DNA of 64,000 bases, taken from positions 1 to 64,000 of the forward strand of contig JAHEBJ010000005.1 of NCBI GenBank assembly GCA_024642285.1, given 5' to 3'. Position numbers and translations under genes: made by a program. The notes beneath the pieces were generated by a model, which worked only from the letters and a program-made list of their open reading frames with translations, was not told the origin of the DNA and did no database searches. Positions 43,801-52,134 of the stretch are shown here, in pieces. The DNA comes from Sphingobacteriales bacterium (GTDB lineage: Bacteria; Bacteroidota; Bacteroidia; Chitinophagales; Chitinophagaceae). Position 1 is the stretch's first letter. The number at the start of each line of letters is the position of its first letter.

Positions 43801-44883
43801 TTAATTACTTTTTCAGTATTGGGTTGTAAAAGCGATACAACAAAAAAAATAATTGCTATCAGCGATAAGCCTGTTGCTGGTTTCAGCTTCACGGGTGTTC
43901 CATGTGTTGGTACTACATTTAAATTCACATCCAGCTACACCAACACAACAGGCACAAGCTGGTATTGGGATTTTGGTGACGGACAAACTTTAACCACAGC
44001 GGTCAATACAGTTACACATGTGTACACAAATGCTCAGACAAATATCGTAGTAAAGCATGTAGTAGGTATTGCGGGATCATCCTGCCTGGCCGATACAAGT
44101 TTTAATTCAATACCCTCCATCAATCCAAACCCTGTTGCTGCATTCAGTATTTTAAAAGATACGGCCTGCGAAAATATTCCCCTGCAGTTTGTATCTGTTG
44201 TTCCAAATATCAATAATTGGAATTGGAATTTTGGTAATGGTACTGGAACTGCTCCACCACCTTTTTCCAGAATATACAGTAGTGCCGGCATCTATAATGT
44301 TTCCTTATCTGTAACCGACAACAACAACTGTAATTCCCTGCCAATTACCGACGTTTTGATTGTTAACCCGCAACCGTTTGTTAATGCAGGTGCTGATAAA
44401 CTTATCAATTTTGGCGCATCGGTTTTATTAACAGCTTCTGTAACTCCCACAGCTGGTTACAATTATTTGTGGACACCGTCGGCCGGCTTAAGCGCAAATA
44501 ATATTTTGCAACCGACTGCTTCTCCCCAAACAAATACCACTTACACTTTAAAAGTTGAAGATGTGAATTCTCATTGTACCGATACAGATGAGGTTTTGGT
44601 AAAAATTATTCCGGAAGTTTATATCCCTAATACATTTACGCCCAATGGCGATAACAAAAATGATAAATGGAATATTCCTGCGCTTGGACAGTATCCCAAT
44701 GCCATCGTCACCATTTTTAACCGCCTCGGTCAGAAAATATTTGAATCTGCTAACTATAGCAATAAGCCGTGGGATGGCAGTTTTAAGGGCACAACGCAAC
44801 CCAACGGCACTTATGTTTATTATATTGTTTTAAATGATAGCAGGATGCAGGTTTTTAAAGGCACGGTTACTATAATTAGATAA
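40816..44883 (+). CDS. Large secreted PKD-repeat protein with IgGFc-binding-like N-terminus and type IX secretion C-terminal domain
   Basis: A 1355-residue secreted modular protein. Signal peptide: about 1-28 (ending IFSQ). Residues about 30-480 resemble the IgGFc-binding N-terminal domain (NKGREFWLGYGHN; HIVSDVPIVVYAHQYG). Seven PKD-like or Ig-like modules follow at about 590-1180 with YDFGDG-type cores, then another beta-sandwich (PFVNAGADKLINFGASVLLT). The last 90 residues are the gliding-motility-associated C-terminal domain (VYIPNTFTPNGDNKNDKW; PWDGSFKGTTQPNGTYVYYI), which targets cargo to the type IX system. Two module kinds are duplicated in the order A-B-B-A-B. It is likely cell-surface-attached or released; adhesion is the inferred role. 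Confidence 0.9.
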   Translation: MSFGKHIYITSFFLWVIFILIPTDIFSQNRSNKGREFWLGYGHNVLFTQGSPVNSQELVLYLSAQQAATVTVTINSTVFSQTVNIPANTVNFSVIIPKSGVNDARIMSEGLSSKGIHIVSDVPIVVYAHQYGLFSSGATMLMPVETYGFTYYSINYTQESNYTDSYSWFYVVASEDNTRLQITPSDSTQGGWEPNLTYIVNLNKGEIYNVFGKKTSNSTGKDMTGSKVVSIPGGDGNCHPVALFSGSSRIIFCSTGGGEIMQQQVFPAQAWGTQYLTHHTLNNTNTNINATFNNFYRICVLDPTTIVKRNGVVMTGLINNFFYELMDSTGGDYYTADKPIMVAQYTPNKNQCWGANPNPYGDPEMFYLSPVEQGQKNVLFYTSSNFGIDYIYCNITVPTSGITSLRVDGLPLSVAQIKPHPNNPAYSVAFANLTNISMQHSINCDSAFTGIVYGLGFLESYGYNVGTNINNLNAVGNIKNTNSTTSTTDSFTCKITPFRVSLKTAYPLTNIHWKLSQVAGMAPNTDSIIVSPVPVATEIINFRTYYTYTLQQDFTITTPGTYYLPVTYTSPNIDNCSNEETSNIEIIVLQGPVADFTNAAATCLRDSVFFTGAAVPAPYNVINYLWNFDDATTQSTQNASKLFATAGIQNVRYRVYADNGCIGDTTKMATINPNPTAVLGASPTTCAGDSVLISDTSTIATGTIANWRYDFGDGITLVRSTNSNFYHTYILPGTYTISLVTVSINGCLSDTAFKTVIVFAKPVSLFGATAEICIGDSVLITDTSSISIGSILSWRYNFGDGNTLVRTNNSSFYHTYGNAGTFSISLVTVSDMGCVSDTFRRTVVVSPKPTADFTINTVNCLRDTVFFNHIPPPGAFNIINYLWDFDDATTQTTIDAKKKFLTPGVQNIRYRITSDRGCIGDTIKSIIISPDPVAFIGVAAFGCTNDPIQISDTSSVSSGAIASWQYDFGDGNTLIRNVNTPFTHSYNAAGTYEISLITFSVLGCKSDTTKKIIAISDKPVAGFSFTGVPCVGTTFKFTSSYTNTTGTSWYWDFGDGQTLTTAVNTVTHVYTNAQTNIVVKHVVGIAGSSCLADTSFNSIPSINPNPVAAFSILKDTACENIPLQFVSVVPNINNWNWNFGNGTGTAPPPFSRIYSSAGIYNVSLSVTDNNNCNSLPITDVLIVNPQPFVNAGADKLINFGASVLLTASVTPTAGYNYLWTPSAGLSANNILQPTASPQTNTTYTLKVEDVNSHCTDTDEVLVKIIPEVYIPNTFTPNGDNKNDKWNIPALGQYPNAIVTIFNRLGQKIFESANYSNKPWDGSFKGTTQPNGTYVYYIVLNDSRMQVFKGTVTIIR

Positions 44884-44947
44884 TGTGCTTTTGCGCAAAA
44901 TGATTTATTTCTGCCAGTTAATTCTACTTATATTTAAAGAAGGACGT

Positions 44948-45274
44948 TTATTTGTAAGGCAATAGTACTGTGTCAATCTGTTCTACTACTGAATCAATAT
45001 CGTTGTTGATTAATTCCCAGTCAACCTCCGAAAAGTTATCCTGGCTCATATACAAAATATATCCGCTTAAATGGCCTCTGTTAATAATAAGCTCAACTTT
45101 TCGGGTAAGATAAAACAAGCGTAGGATGATTTCGCCGTTAGGGCCGTTAAATTTCTGACTGATTTCATTAAGATCCTGTTCCCTAAGGTCATCACTCTTC
45201 AGTTCACCCGAAATGATCACCTGGTAATTATGCAGGTTTGTAGAACCGAAATTTGAACCTCTGCTTACTTTCAT
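44948..45274 (-). CDS. Hypothetical protein
   Basis: A 108-residue protein with no signal peptide or membrane segment. It reads as alternating strands and helices (HNYQVIISGELKSDDLREQD; IILRLFYLTRKVELIINRGH; WELINNDIDSVVEQIDTVLL). I do not recognise a domain. It lies 55 bases after the bestrophin gene stop on the same strand and may be its cotranscribed partner. The clean ATG and balanced composition support a real gene. Confidence 0.55.
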   Translation of the reverse strand: MKVSRGSNFGSTNLHNYQVIISGELKSDDLREQDLNEISQKFNGPNGEIILRLFYLTRKVELIINRGHLSGYILYMSQDNFSEVDWELINNDIDSVVEQIDTVLLPYK

Positions 45275-45329
45275 AATTTGCTTTATTCGAATTTAATCTT
45301 TTTTGTTGACTAATTGCCTTTTGGAAGGC

Positions 45330-46316
45330 TTACATTAAAAAACCATTTTCATCAGCCACCGGTGCTGGAATATTTTCATCATTGATCATTTCTCTCAAAT
45401 CAATTTCAATAGCCCGGGCTATTGAAGTAATGGGAACATCATTATAAGTTCCTTCAAATGGATTTTCGGAATAGTCACCTATTTTCTCCATCAGAAAAAA
45501 CACCCAAATAATTAATCCTGTCATAAGTGGGCAAAGCCAGAACAACCAGCCTTGGGTGTTTTTAAAGATATCTATCATTCCAAATGGAACAAGTATTGCG
45601 AAAACCAACGTCATCCACAAAGCCGTTGAAGCATACTGCCTTGGAAAAGGGAAATTCTTTATCCTTTCCGATTTTCCCTGGTCTTCATAAAAGCCGGTGA
45701 TCAGTTGGTGAAACTCCATATGCCTGAAATCTTCAAAACAATTCTTGTCACGCAATTCCTGTAACCTAACTGATTGAATTTTTAACAGTTGGGTAGCTCT
45801 GTTGGCTTTTCCTTCCAACAGTTTTATTTCGGTTGCTGAAATATATTTTTCCAGTTCTTTATCTAAACTGCTGTTGTAAGCTTCACAAACAGTGGGTGCG
45901 TACAAACCATTCAAACGGTTTTCAATATGCTCCCATGGACGGCTTAGTCTTAGTTGGTAGCGTAATGCTGTAAGCCAGGCAATATGCCGGTAGATCAATT
46001 CCTTTTTTATTTCATTATCATTTTCACCCTGTACAAAAGAAACTAACGCAGCGCCAAAGGTTCGGCTGTTATTTACAATGCTGCCCCAGATCTTTCGGGC
46101 TTCCCAGGTTCTGTCGTACGACACATTGTTTTTAAAGCCAAGATAAAAAGCAACCGCAATACCAATTACACTTAACGGACTCCAGGGAATGATGATTTCG
46201 ATTTTAAGAAAATAGGAAACAGCGCAAACAACAAATCCGTAAACTGTTCCTAAAATAAAAGGAGTTTTCGACCAGTTAAAAGTCATCCAGAAGCCGTAGT
46301 TCCTTTTGATGTACAT
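45330..46316 (-). CDS. Bestrophin-family anion channel protein
   Basis: A 328-residue membrane protein of the bestrophin family (formerly UPF0187), pentameric chloride or anion channels. Family features are the N-terminal MYIKRNYGFWMTFNWSKTPF; a first hydrophobic pair (about 22-75) containing LSVIGIAVAFYLGFKNNVSY; then the conserved DRTWEARKIWGSIVNNSR, AALVSFVQ, and IYRHIAWLTALRYQLR. A second pair of membrane segments at about 230-275 ends before the conserved tail (DYSENPFEGTYNDVPITSIA). The family length is about 290-330. Upstream is a 412-base gene-free region with a short inverted repeat. Confidence 0.9.
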   Translation of the reverse strand: MYIKRNYGFWMTFNWSKTPFILGTVYGFVVCAVSYFLKIEIIIPWSPLSVIGIAVAFYLGFKNNVSYDRTWEARKIWGSIVNNSRTFGAALVSFVQGENDNEIKKELIYRHIAWLTALRYQLRLSRPWEHIENRLNGLYAPTVCEAYNSSLDKELEKYISATEIKLLEGKANRATQLLKIQSVRLQELRDKNCFEDFRHMEFHQLITGFYEDQGKSERIKNFPFPRQYASTALWMTLVFAILVPFGMIDIFKNTQGWLFWLCPLMTGLIIWVFFLMEKIGDYSENPFEGTYNDVPITSIARAIEIDLREMINDENIPAPVADENGFLM

Positions 46317-46728
46317 AATGAATTAGTTTTTTTGCCAGAAGCGTTAAACGGTTAAATGCCGTTATGAAGATTGTTGTTTACTAAGTTATATTATTTAAGT
46401 CAGGCAGCAAGGCTCTGTAATGCGCCTGTTGACCTCCTCCATCTTTTTATGTAGATAAAAGTATCTTTTCTTTACCTTGCTGCTCATTGTCAGGCAGCAA
46501 AAGAGTTGTGCCCTAAAGCCTGGATATTTATCTGTATTTTATGTTTCAGTGTTGCCGGATGTAGATATTATTAAGATGCCGGCCTGTTTCTGCGGCTTCT
46601 ATTTTCGCTGATGGGGCGCTAAGATTGAATATTTGAGTTTAAATATTTCGTTTCAAAAACACCGTCCCAACAAAAAATATTTTATATTTAAAGAATCAAA
46701 TTAAAGAACCTTTTATTTACATCTCTCC
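46317..46728. other. Gene-free region with short repeats
   Basis: A stretch of 412 bases between divergent genes. GTCAGGCAGCAA occurs twice (46399-46410 and 46489-46500). TTGCTGC (46477-46483) can pair with GCAGCAA at 46494-46500, and CCTTGCTGC (46475-46483) with GCAGCAAGG at 46404-46412, so alternative hairpins are possible. There is no T run, no open frame and no tRNA-like fold. It must also carry the promoters of both flanking genes. Confidence 0.45.
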
Positions 46729-47379
46729 ATGCCAAAATTATTATATCCGCGCTTTTTAATAGTAAAGGACAACTTTTATGCCCACCCAGAAGAGGTTTAT
46801 GACAGTGCCCTCCAGGCCAGTTTCTACGAGCCCGAACATGTTACTGGACTCAGGAGTACAACTGTGTACCATCCAAAGGGTATTAAAGCCAAACTGGAAA
46901 AATTACTTGGTATTAAAATAACCCGTTGGGATAAAGACCCTATTGAAGAAAATGGTGTTTTTTACCAGAGTCTTTCACAGGGTAAAAAAAAGGAGTTGCC
47001 CGGTGTTCATTCAGATGAACCTTACAATGATATTACAGCTGTTATATATCTCACACCCGGTATACCATTAAATTGTGGTACTTCGTTGTGGATGCATAAA
47101 CAAACAGGCCTTATCGACCCTGTTACTCCGGCGGCGGCACGTAGGTTAAAAATGAATTTTGCCGATCTTAGAAATCAACTCGAATACGAAAGCAAAGACC
47201 GTAGTAAATGGATTGAAATAGACAGAGTAGGGTACCGCTTTAACCGCATGGTAGCATACCCCTCGGGGATTTTTCATTCTGCTACAAACCATTATGGTGG
47301 TAATTTAAAAAACGGCCGTATTTATCAAACTTACCGGATTGGAGTGGACTGGGACACCTTTCGCATGAAAAATGAGTGA
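46729..47379 (+). CDS. DUF6445-like protein with 2-oxoglutarate/Fe(II)-oxygenase pattern
   Basis: A 216-residue cytoplasmic protein. The opening FLIVKDNFYAHPEEVYDSAL matches the DUF6445 family, seen from memory in halogenase-linked and other clusters. It shows an oxygenase-like set of ligands: GVHSDEPYND (HxD-type) near residue 95, then AVIYLTP and GTSLWMHKQT, a histidine in PSGIFHSATNHYGG near 183, and an arginine in IYQTYRIGV near 206. The fold is likely a double-stranded beta-helix, but activity is not proven. Its stop lies three bases from that of the convergent 540-residue gene. No halogenase gene is in the window. Confidence 0.6.
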   Translation: MPKLLYPRFLIVKDNFYAHPEEVYDSALQASFYEPEHVTGLRSTTVYHPKGIKAKLEKLLGIKITRWDKDPIEENGVFYQSLSQGKKKELPGVHSDEPYNDITAVIYLTPGIPLNCGTSLWMHKQTGLIDPVTPAAARRLKMNFADLRNQLEYESKDRSKWIEIDRVGYRFNRMVAYPSGIFHSATNHYGGNLKNGRIYQTYRIGVDWDTFRMKNE

Positions 47380-47382
47380 GGA

Positions 47383-49005
47383 TCATTCTTTAAAATAAGC
47401 CAGCAGCAGTTGCTGATAAGTATAGTCATCTTTCGTTTTAGCGAATACCATTTTCTTCATTAATTGAAGTTGTTGCTTTTTCTTAGTCCCCATTGCCATT
47501 GCCCACAAGGCAATTTCTTCAAGTACTTTTATTTCAGCAACTGTTAATTTACCAACATCAAGTTTTACGCTTTTACAAAATTTGCCAATGGCGTCGGCCC
47601 GGGCAGTTTTATAGTTATGGGGCCAGTTTTTTTGAATAGCTTTTAAAATTTCAGTTGTCAGGTCCGTCACATTCACCGGCAGCTTACCACCCAGGTTTAT
47701 GCCGATATTACTTTCGGTAAACCGCAATAACGTTTTTTCAGAGCTACGGTAATTTTTTCTTGTTTTTATTTTATTATGCTCAGTTCTGGCAAGCTTTTTC
47801 AGTTCAGCATCAACAGGTGTAAAACCATATTTGTGATAGAACCAGAATGCACCACTTTTAATTCCATCCGGATTGTCGAGCCCGAACTGATAGGGCTCTA
47901 TTTCAACATAACTTACACCGAATGCCTGTTTCAATACCCTGAGCAACTGGCAGAGAATGTAACCAGACTCGCCACCTCTGAATGGTTCAAAAATATTCAA
48001 GCCAATTTTTGCCATCCTTCCGAATGCCCAGATGCCGCCATAGGATATGGGTATTCCGTTTTTAAAAAAAGTAAACCCAAAATAAGTTTCTAACGGCAAC
48101 TGCCTTTGCGAATACATAGAGTACACAGAAAGAGTCAATCCTCTTTCCAGTTCAAAAAGCCTGATAGTGTCTACCTCCAGAAATGTTGCCGGATCAATTT
48201 CTCTTACTGTTAAAGCCATGGCATTTTTTACAGCTTTAAGTACTTGCTGTTTTTCCAAATTACCGGGAATCCTTATCGGGCTTAATGGTTCGGCAAATAA
48301 TTGTGACGGGTCGAATTGCTTTTTTAGATCCTGGTGATAATAAACGGGTGTAACGGGTATACGGTTATAGGCCCTTGAAAATTGCATGTTCTTTGGAACC
48401 AGCTTAACATACATATCGACCCGTTCCATAAACAACTCCTTCAAAAGCGGGTTATCATTTAGCTCATTCAGCTGCCCCAGCAGGAAGGGGGCATAATCAT
48501 CGGGCTTAATATGCAGGAGGGCCAGCAGTTCTTCATTTTCTAAACCAGCGGTAGTTTCTGCCTTTAGTACCGCAGGTAAAGTAATATTCAGCACATCGTT
48601 GAGCGATAGTGTTGGGTTATTAAATGAATCGAATGCCACCCGTACATCTTTATGTTGCAGCAACCATTGTAAAAAATCTGGAGAAAAGCGGGTAATAATA
48701 TTTGCAAAAGGTAGCCCTTCATTTTCGGGAATTGTTTTTACAGAAGCCTTATGTTTTTTGCAATAGGATGCAATACGTTTAAGCTCTTTTTCAGCAAGCT
48801 GCTGTAACCTTGCATTGCCTGGATACGCACAAAAAAACAAAAGCAGATCGTGATATTGCAGCAGCAGTTTTCCGCCAGGTAGTATCATGGCGCTTAAAGC
48901 TGTTATTAGTTTGTTTTTTGTGGTGTTTGATTTGTCATCAAAACTATTTGCCGATTTTTGAAGGGCGGCAAGGTGAGACGAAAAATTATTCTTCATGATA
49001 AACAT
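47383..49005 (-). CDS. Hypothetical protein with GNAT-like C-terminal region
   Basis: A 540-residue protein without signal peptide. The first 250 residues are helical with no known motif. Residues about 320-410 resemble an acetyltransferase of the GNAT fold: YFGFTFFKNGIPISYGGIWA, FEPFRGGESGYILCQLLRVL (like the RGxGxG acyl-CoA loop), VSYVEIEPYQFG, then AFWFYHKYGFTPV (the FY..GF end motif). The last 120 residues are again helical and basic. The start ATG at 49005 is followed by another at 48996. It is convergent with the DUF6445-like gene. Function unknown; the GNAT reading is a pattern match only. Confidence 0.55.
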   Translation of the reverse strand: MFIMKNNFSSHLAALQKSANSFDDKSNTTKNKLITALSAMILPGGKLLLQYHDLLLFFCAYPGNARLQQLAEKELKRIASYCKKHKASVKTIPENEGLPFANIITRFSPDFLQWLLQHKDVRVAFDSFNNPTLSLNDVLNITLPAVLKAETTAGLENEELLALLHIKPDDYAPFLLGQLNELNDNPLLKELFMERVDMYVKLVPKNMQFSRAYNRIPVTPVYYHQDLKKQFDPSQLFAEPLSPIRIPGNLEKQQVLKAVKNAMALTVREIDPATFLEVDTIRLFELERGLTLSVYSMYSQRQLPLETYFGFTFFKNGIPISYGGIWAFGRMAKIGLNIFEPFRGGESGYILCQLLRVLKQAFGVSYVEIEPYQFGLDNPDGIKSGAFWFYHKYGFTPVDAELKKLARTEHNKIKTRKNYRSSEKTLLRFTESNIGINLGGKLPVNVTDLTTEILKAIQKNWPHNYKTARADAIGKFCKSVKLDVGKLTVAEIKVLEEIALWAMAMGTKKKQQLQLMKKMVFAKTKDDYTYQQLLLAYFKE

Positions 49006-49307
49006 TAATTACGTACATCAGGGTAATTGAAGCAACTGCCCGGTTTGCTAATTTACTTATTCGTAGCTAAAGCACCTAGATTAGGGTAACACTTGATTTG
49101 TATCTTATCAGTTTTCATCATTGTATCCGGACTTTTGAAAGCCGAATTTTAATATTTTACACTGACGCACCGTTAAGTTGAGAAGAGTGTTTCAATGGGG
49201 TTTTGATTTAGACGACCAGTGGGGTTAAAATATTTTGTGCTTAAAACGCTGCTTAGATTCAAGTTTTCTCCTAAAAAATAATCGGGATTGAAACGACAGA
49301 ATAGATT
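49006..49307. other. Gene-free region
   Basis: About 300 bases between the 540-residue gene and the end of topA, both on the minus strand. No open frame, tRNA or strong hairpin is visible. It presumably contains the promoter of the 540-residue gene. Confidence 0.4.
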
Positions 49308-51836
49308 TTATTTTTTCTTTTTAGCCACTTTCTTTTTCGAAAGTCCTTTTTTATCAAATGCTTTGGGGTCTATTGCTAATACAATAGCTTTTGCTTCGTC
49401 GAGGCTGATGGTTGCAAGTGCTTCGGCAGTATATTTTCCTTTGGGCAGGCGCATGCGCTTTTTGCCGTACACGGCTTCGGGGCCCCAGCGGCCGTTTTGC
49501 AGAGAGAGTTTTTCTTCGGGCCATTGCTGTATGAAGCGGTTGGCTTCTTTTTTCAGCTTGGCTTCTATCAGTTCGTTAATACTTTCTTGTGACAGGTTTT
49601 CAAAATCGTACCGTGCAGGAACGTTAATGAACATATCGTTCCATTTAATAAAGGGGCCAAAGCGGCCTTTACCTTTGGTAACAGGTTTGGTATCGTATGT
49701 GGCTACAGGAGCGTCTTCTATACGTTTTGCTCTGATCAGTTCAATGGCACGTTCCAGATCAACATTGCCGGGTTCTTCGCCACGGGGAATAGAAACAAAC
49801 TGGTCGCCAAATTTTACATAGGGGCCAAAGCGCCCAATGTTTACCGATATTTCCTGTCCTTCGAATTCGCCGAGGGGTTCGCCCAGCTTAAAAAGTTCTA
49901 AAGATTCTTCCAGGCTGATAGTCTCAATACTTTGTGATGGTTTTAGTTTGGCGTACTTGGGTTTTTCTTCATCATCGCTGCTGCCTATCTGTACCATAGG
50001 GCCATAACGGCCCATACGGGCAATAATAGGTTTGCCGGTTTCGGGATCGTTGCCCAGGGCACGTTCACCAACGGCACGTTCTGCATTTTCCAGTGTATGC
50101 TCTACACCTTCATGAAAGGGGGTATAAAAATCACCAACCATACTGTTCCATTTCATTTTTCCTTCGGCAATTTCGTCAAACTCTTTTTCTATGGTGGCAG
50201 TAAAAGAGTAGTCCATCACTTTAGTGAAATGCTCACTTAAAAAATCGGTAACCACTAAACCCAGATCGGTAGGGAAGAGTTTTGATTTTTCGGCGCCGGT
50301 ATTTTCCTTTTCGGTTATTTTACTAACGGTGTCGTCTTTCAATCTTAAAATGCGGAATTCTCTTTTCGTTGGCTCCTTATCTTTTTTCTCTACATAATTG
50401 CGTTTTACAATAGTAGAGATAGTAGGAGCGTAGGTACTCGGACGGCCAATGCCTAACTCCTCCAGTTTCTTTACCAGTGAGGCTTCCGTGTAACGGGCGG
50501 CATGTTTGGTAAAGCGTTCGGTGGCAGTCATACGCTCAAAAGCAAGCTGCTGTCCAACGGTTAGGTTAGGCAATCGGCTTTCGTCACCATCTTCTGTATC
50601 TTCATCATCGGTGCTTTCTAAATATACTTTTAAGAAACCGTCAAAAGTTATTACCTGTCCGCTGGCAGTCAGTTGTTGTCCGTTGGTACTGATATCAATT
50701 TTAGCCGTAGTATTCTCCAGTTCAGCATCTGCCATTTGAGAGGCAATGGTACGTTTCCAAATCAATTCATATAAACGTTGCAAATCAGTATCGCCAACAT
50801 TCTTCACTTCCATGTAGGTAGGACGAATGGCTTCATGCGCTTCTTGTGCACTCTCACTTTTGTTTTTGTATTTGCGAACCTGTAAATATTTATCGCCAAA
50901 ACTTTTTCCAATCTCTGCTTTTATAGCATCCATAGCCGTTTCGCCCAGGTTAACACTGTCGGTACGCATATAGGTGATCTTACCACTTTCATATAACTTC
51001 TGCGCCAGTAACATGGTTTTACTAACACCATAACCCAGTTTACGGCTTGCTTCCTGTTGCAGGGTAGATGTAGTGAAAGGCGCTGCCGGTGTACGTTTCC
51101 CCGGTCTTACCTGAATATCTTTAACGGTGTAGCTGGCACCAACGCAGCTTTGCAAAAACTTCTCTGCATCTGCTTCATTATTATGTTTGGCACCTTCGGC
51201 TTTAAAAGAAACAGTTTTTTTATTAAGATCGGTTGCCGCAAGTGTAGCTTCCAGTTTAAAACTACTTACGGGTGTAAAGGCGTTTATCTCTCTTTCTTTT
51301 TCTACAATTAATTTAACAGCCACGCTTTGCACACGGCCGGCGCTTAGTCCGCCGCTCATGCCAATCTTGCGCCAAAGAACCGGACTCAGTTCAAAACCAA
51401 CCAAGCGATCAACCACCCGGCGTGCCTGTTGAGCATCTACCAAGTGCATATCAATAGTACGTGGATTTTCCACAGCTTTTAAAATTGCAGGTTTGGTAAT
51501 TTCATGAAAGACGATACGCTTGGTTGTTTTAGGATCTAAACCTAACACTTCGGCCAAATGCCAGCTTATACTTTCTCCTTCACGATCCTCATCCGATGCC
51601 AGCCAAACCGTGTCGGCTTTTTTTGCAAGCGATTTTAATTCACTTACAACTTTTGTTTTTTCGGGTGATATTATATAGGTAGGTGTAAAATTATTGGCCA
51701 CATCTATACCCATATCATTTTTCTCCAGGTCACGTATATGACCAAAGCATGATTTCACTTCAAAGTCTTTTCCAAGAATTGCTTCTATGGTTTTTGCCTT
51801 TGCCGGGGACTCCACTATTAACAGATTTTTCGCCAT
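49308..51836 (-). CDS. topA: DNA topoisomerase I (type IA)
   Basis: TopA relaxes negative supercoils by cutting one DNA strand through a tyrosine link. It has 842 residues. The Toprim domain begins at once (LLIVESPAKAKTIEAILG) and includes the acidic ASDEDREGESISWH. The active-site tyrosine is near residue 291 in ESGKITYMRTDSVN. Domain II-IV segments include VDRLVGFELSPVLW and LEELGIGRPSTYAPTI. The C-terminal third has no zinc-finger cysteines but repeats of the GRFGPYVKFG type (about 590-820), the usual Bacteroidota arrangement, and a lysine-rich tail (KKGLSKKKVAKKKK). It appears to be a single-gene unit. Confidence 0.96.
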   Translation of the reverse strand: MAKNLLIVESPAKAKTIEAILGKDFEVKSCFGHIRDLEKNDMGIDVANNFTPTYIISPEKTKVVSELKSLAKKADTVWLASDEDREGESISWHLAEVLGLDPKTTKRIVFHEITKPAILKAVENPRTIDMHLVDAQQARRVVDRLVGFELSPVLWRKIGMSGGLSAGRVQSVAVKLIVEKEREINAFTPVSSFKLEATLAATDLNKKTVSFKAEGAKHNNEADAEKFLQSCVGASYTVKDIQVRPGKRTPAAPFTTSTLQQEASRKLGYGVSKTMLLAQKLYESGKITYMRTDSVNLGETAMDAIKAEIGKSFGDKYLQVRKYKNKSESAQEAHEAIRPTYMEVKNVGDTDLQRLYELIWKRTIASQMADAELENTTAKIDISTNGQQLTASGQVITFDGFLKVYLESTDDEDTEDGDESRLPNLTVGQQLAFERMTATERFTKHAARYTEASLVKKLEELGIGRPSTYAPTISTIVKRNYVEKKDKEPTKREFRILRLKDDTVSKITEKENTGAEKSKLFPTDLGLVVTDFLSEHFTKVMDYSFTATIEKEFDEIAEGKMKWNSMVGDFYTPFHEGVEHTLENAERAVGERALGNDPETGKPIIARMGRYGPMVQIGSSDDEEKPKYAKLKPSQSIETISLEESLELFKLGEPLGEFEGQEISVNIGRFGPYVKFGDQFVSIPRGEEPGNVDLERAIELIRAKRIEDAPVATYDTKPVTKGKGRFGPFIKWNDMFINVPARYDFENLSQESINELIEAKLKKEANRFIQQWPEEKLSLQNGRWGPEAVYGKKRMRLPKGKYTAEALATISLDEAKAIVLAIDPKAFDKKGLSKKKVAKKKK

Positions 51837-52134
51837 AATTGTTTACAATATTCTTTTATAACCAGCTGTGGAACTGTGTTTTGGCACAGCAGGTACGGTA
51901 ACCGTTCTTGCAGAATTTAACTTTAAGGTTTAAAAATTCCGCACTGCAATATTACCGATTAAATGAAAAATCCAAATTAATTTTCAAATTCTTCTCTTTA
52001 ATATAACCATTTTATGCCGATTTAATTTACGAAAGTGTAAGTGCATTTTATTCAGTATTTACCAAGCCCTGCTATACAAAACCTCTGCGAAATTTCAGTC
52101 AGGAATTGTTCAGGAAATGAAATTCCTTTCGGTA
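51837..52134. other. Gene-free region between topA and an alpha/beta hydrolase gene
   Basis: Close to 300 bases. A weak hairpin (CTGTG and CACAG around TTTTGG) lies near 51874-51890 and a short palindrome GGAAATGAAATTCC near 52114-52127. Neither has a T run on the needed side. I see no gene here; the topA promoter should lie in it. Confidence 0.4.

Noticed and set aside
49288-49821. 177-codon open frame opposite the end of topA
   Set aside because: Serine- and arginine-rich shadow of the conserved topA C-terminal repeats.
51874-51890. Hairpin upstream of topA as a supercoiling sensor or terminator
   Set aside because: Only a five-base stem with no T run; likely chance.
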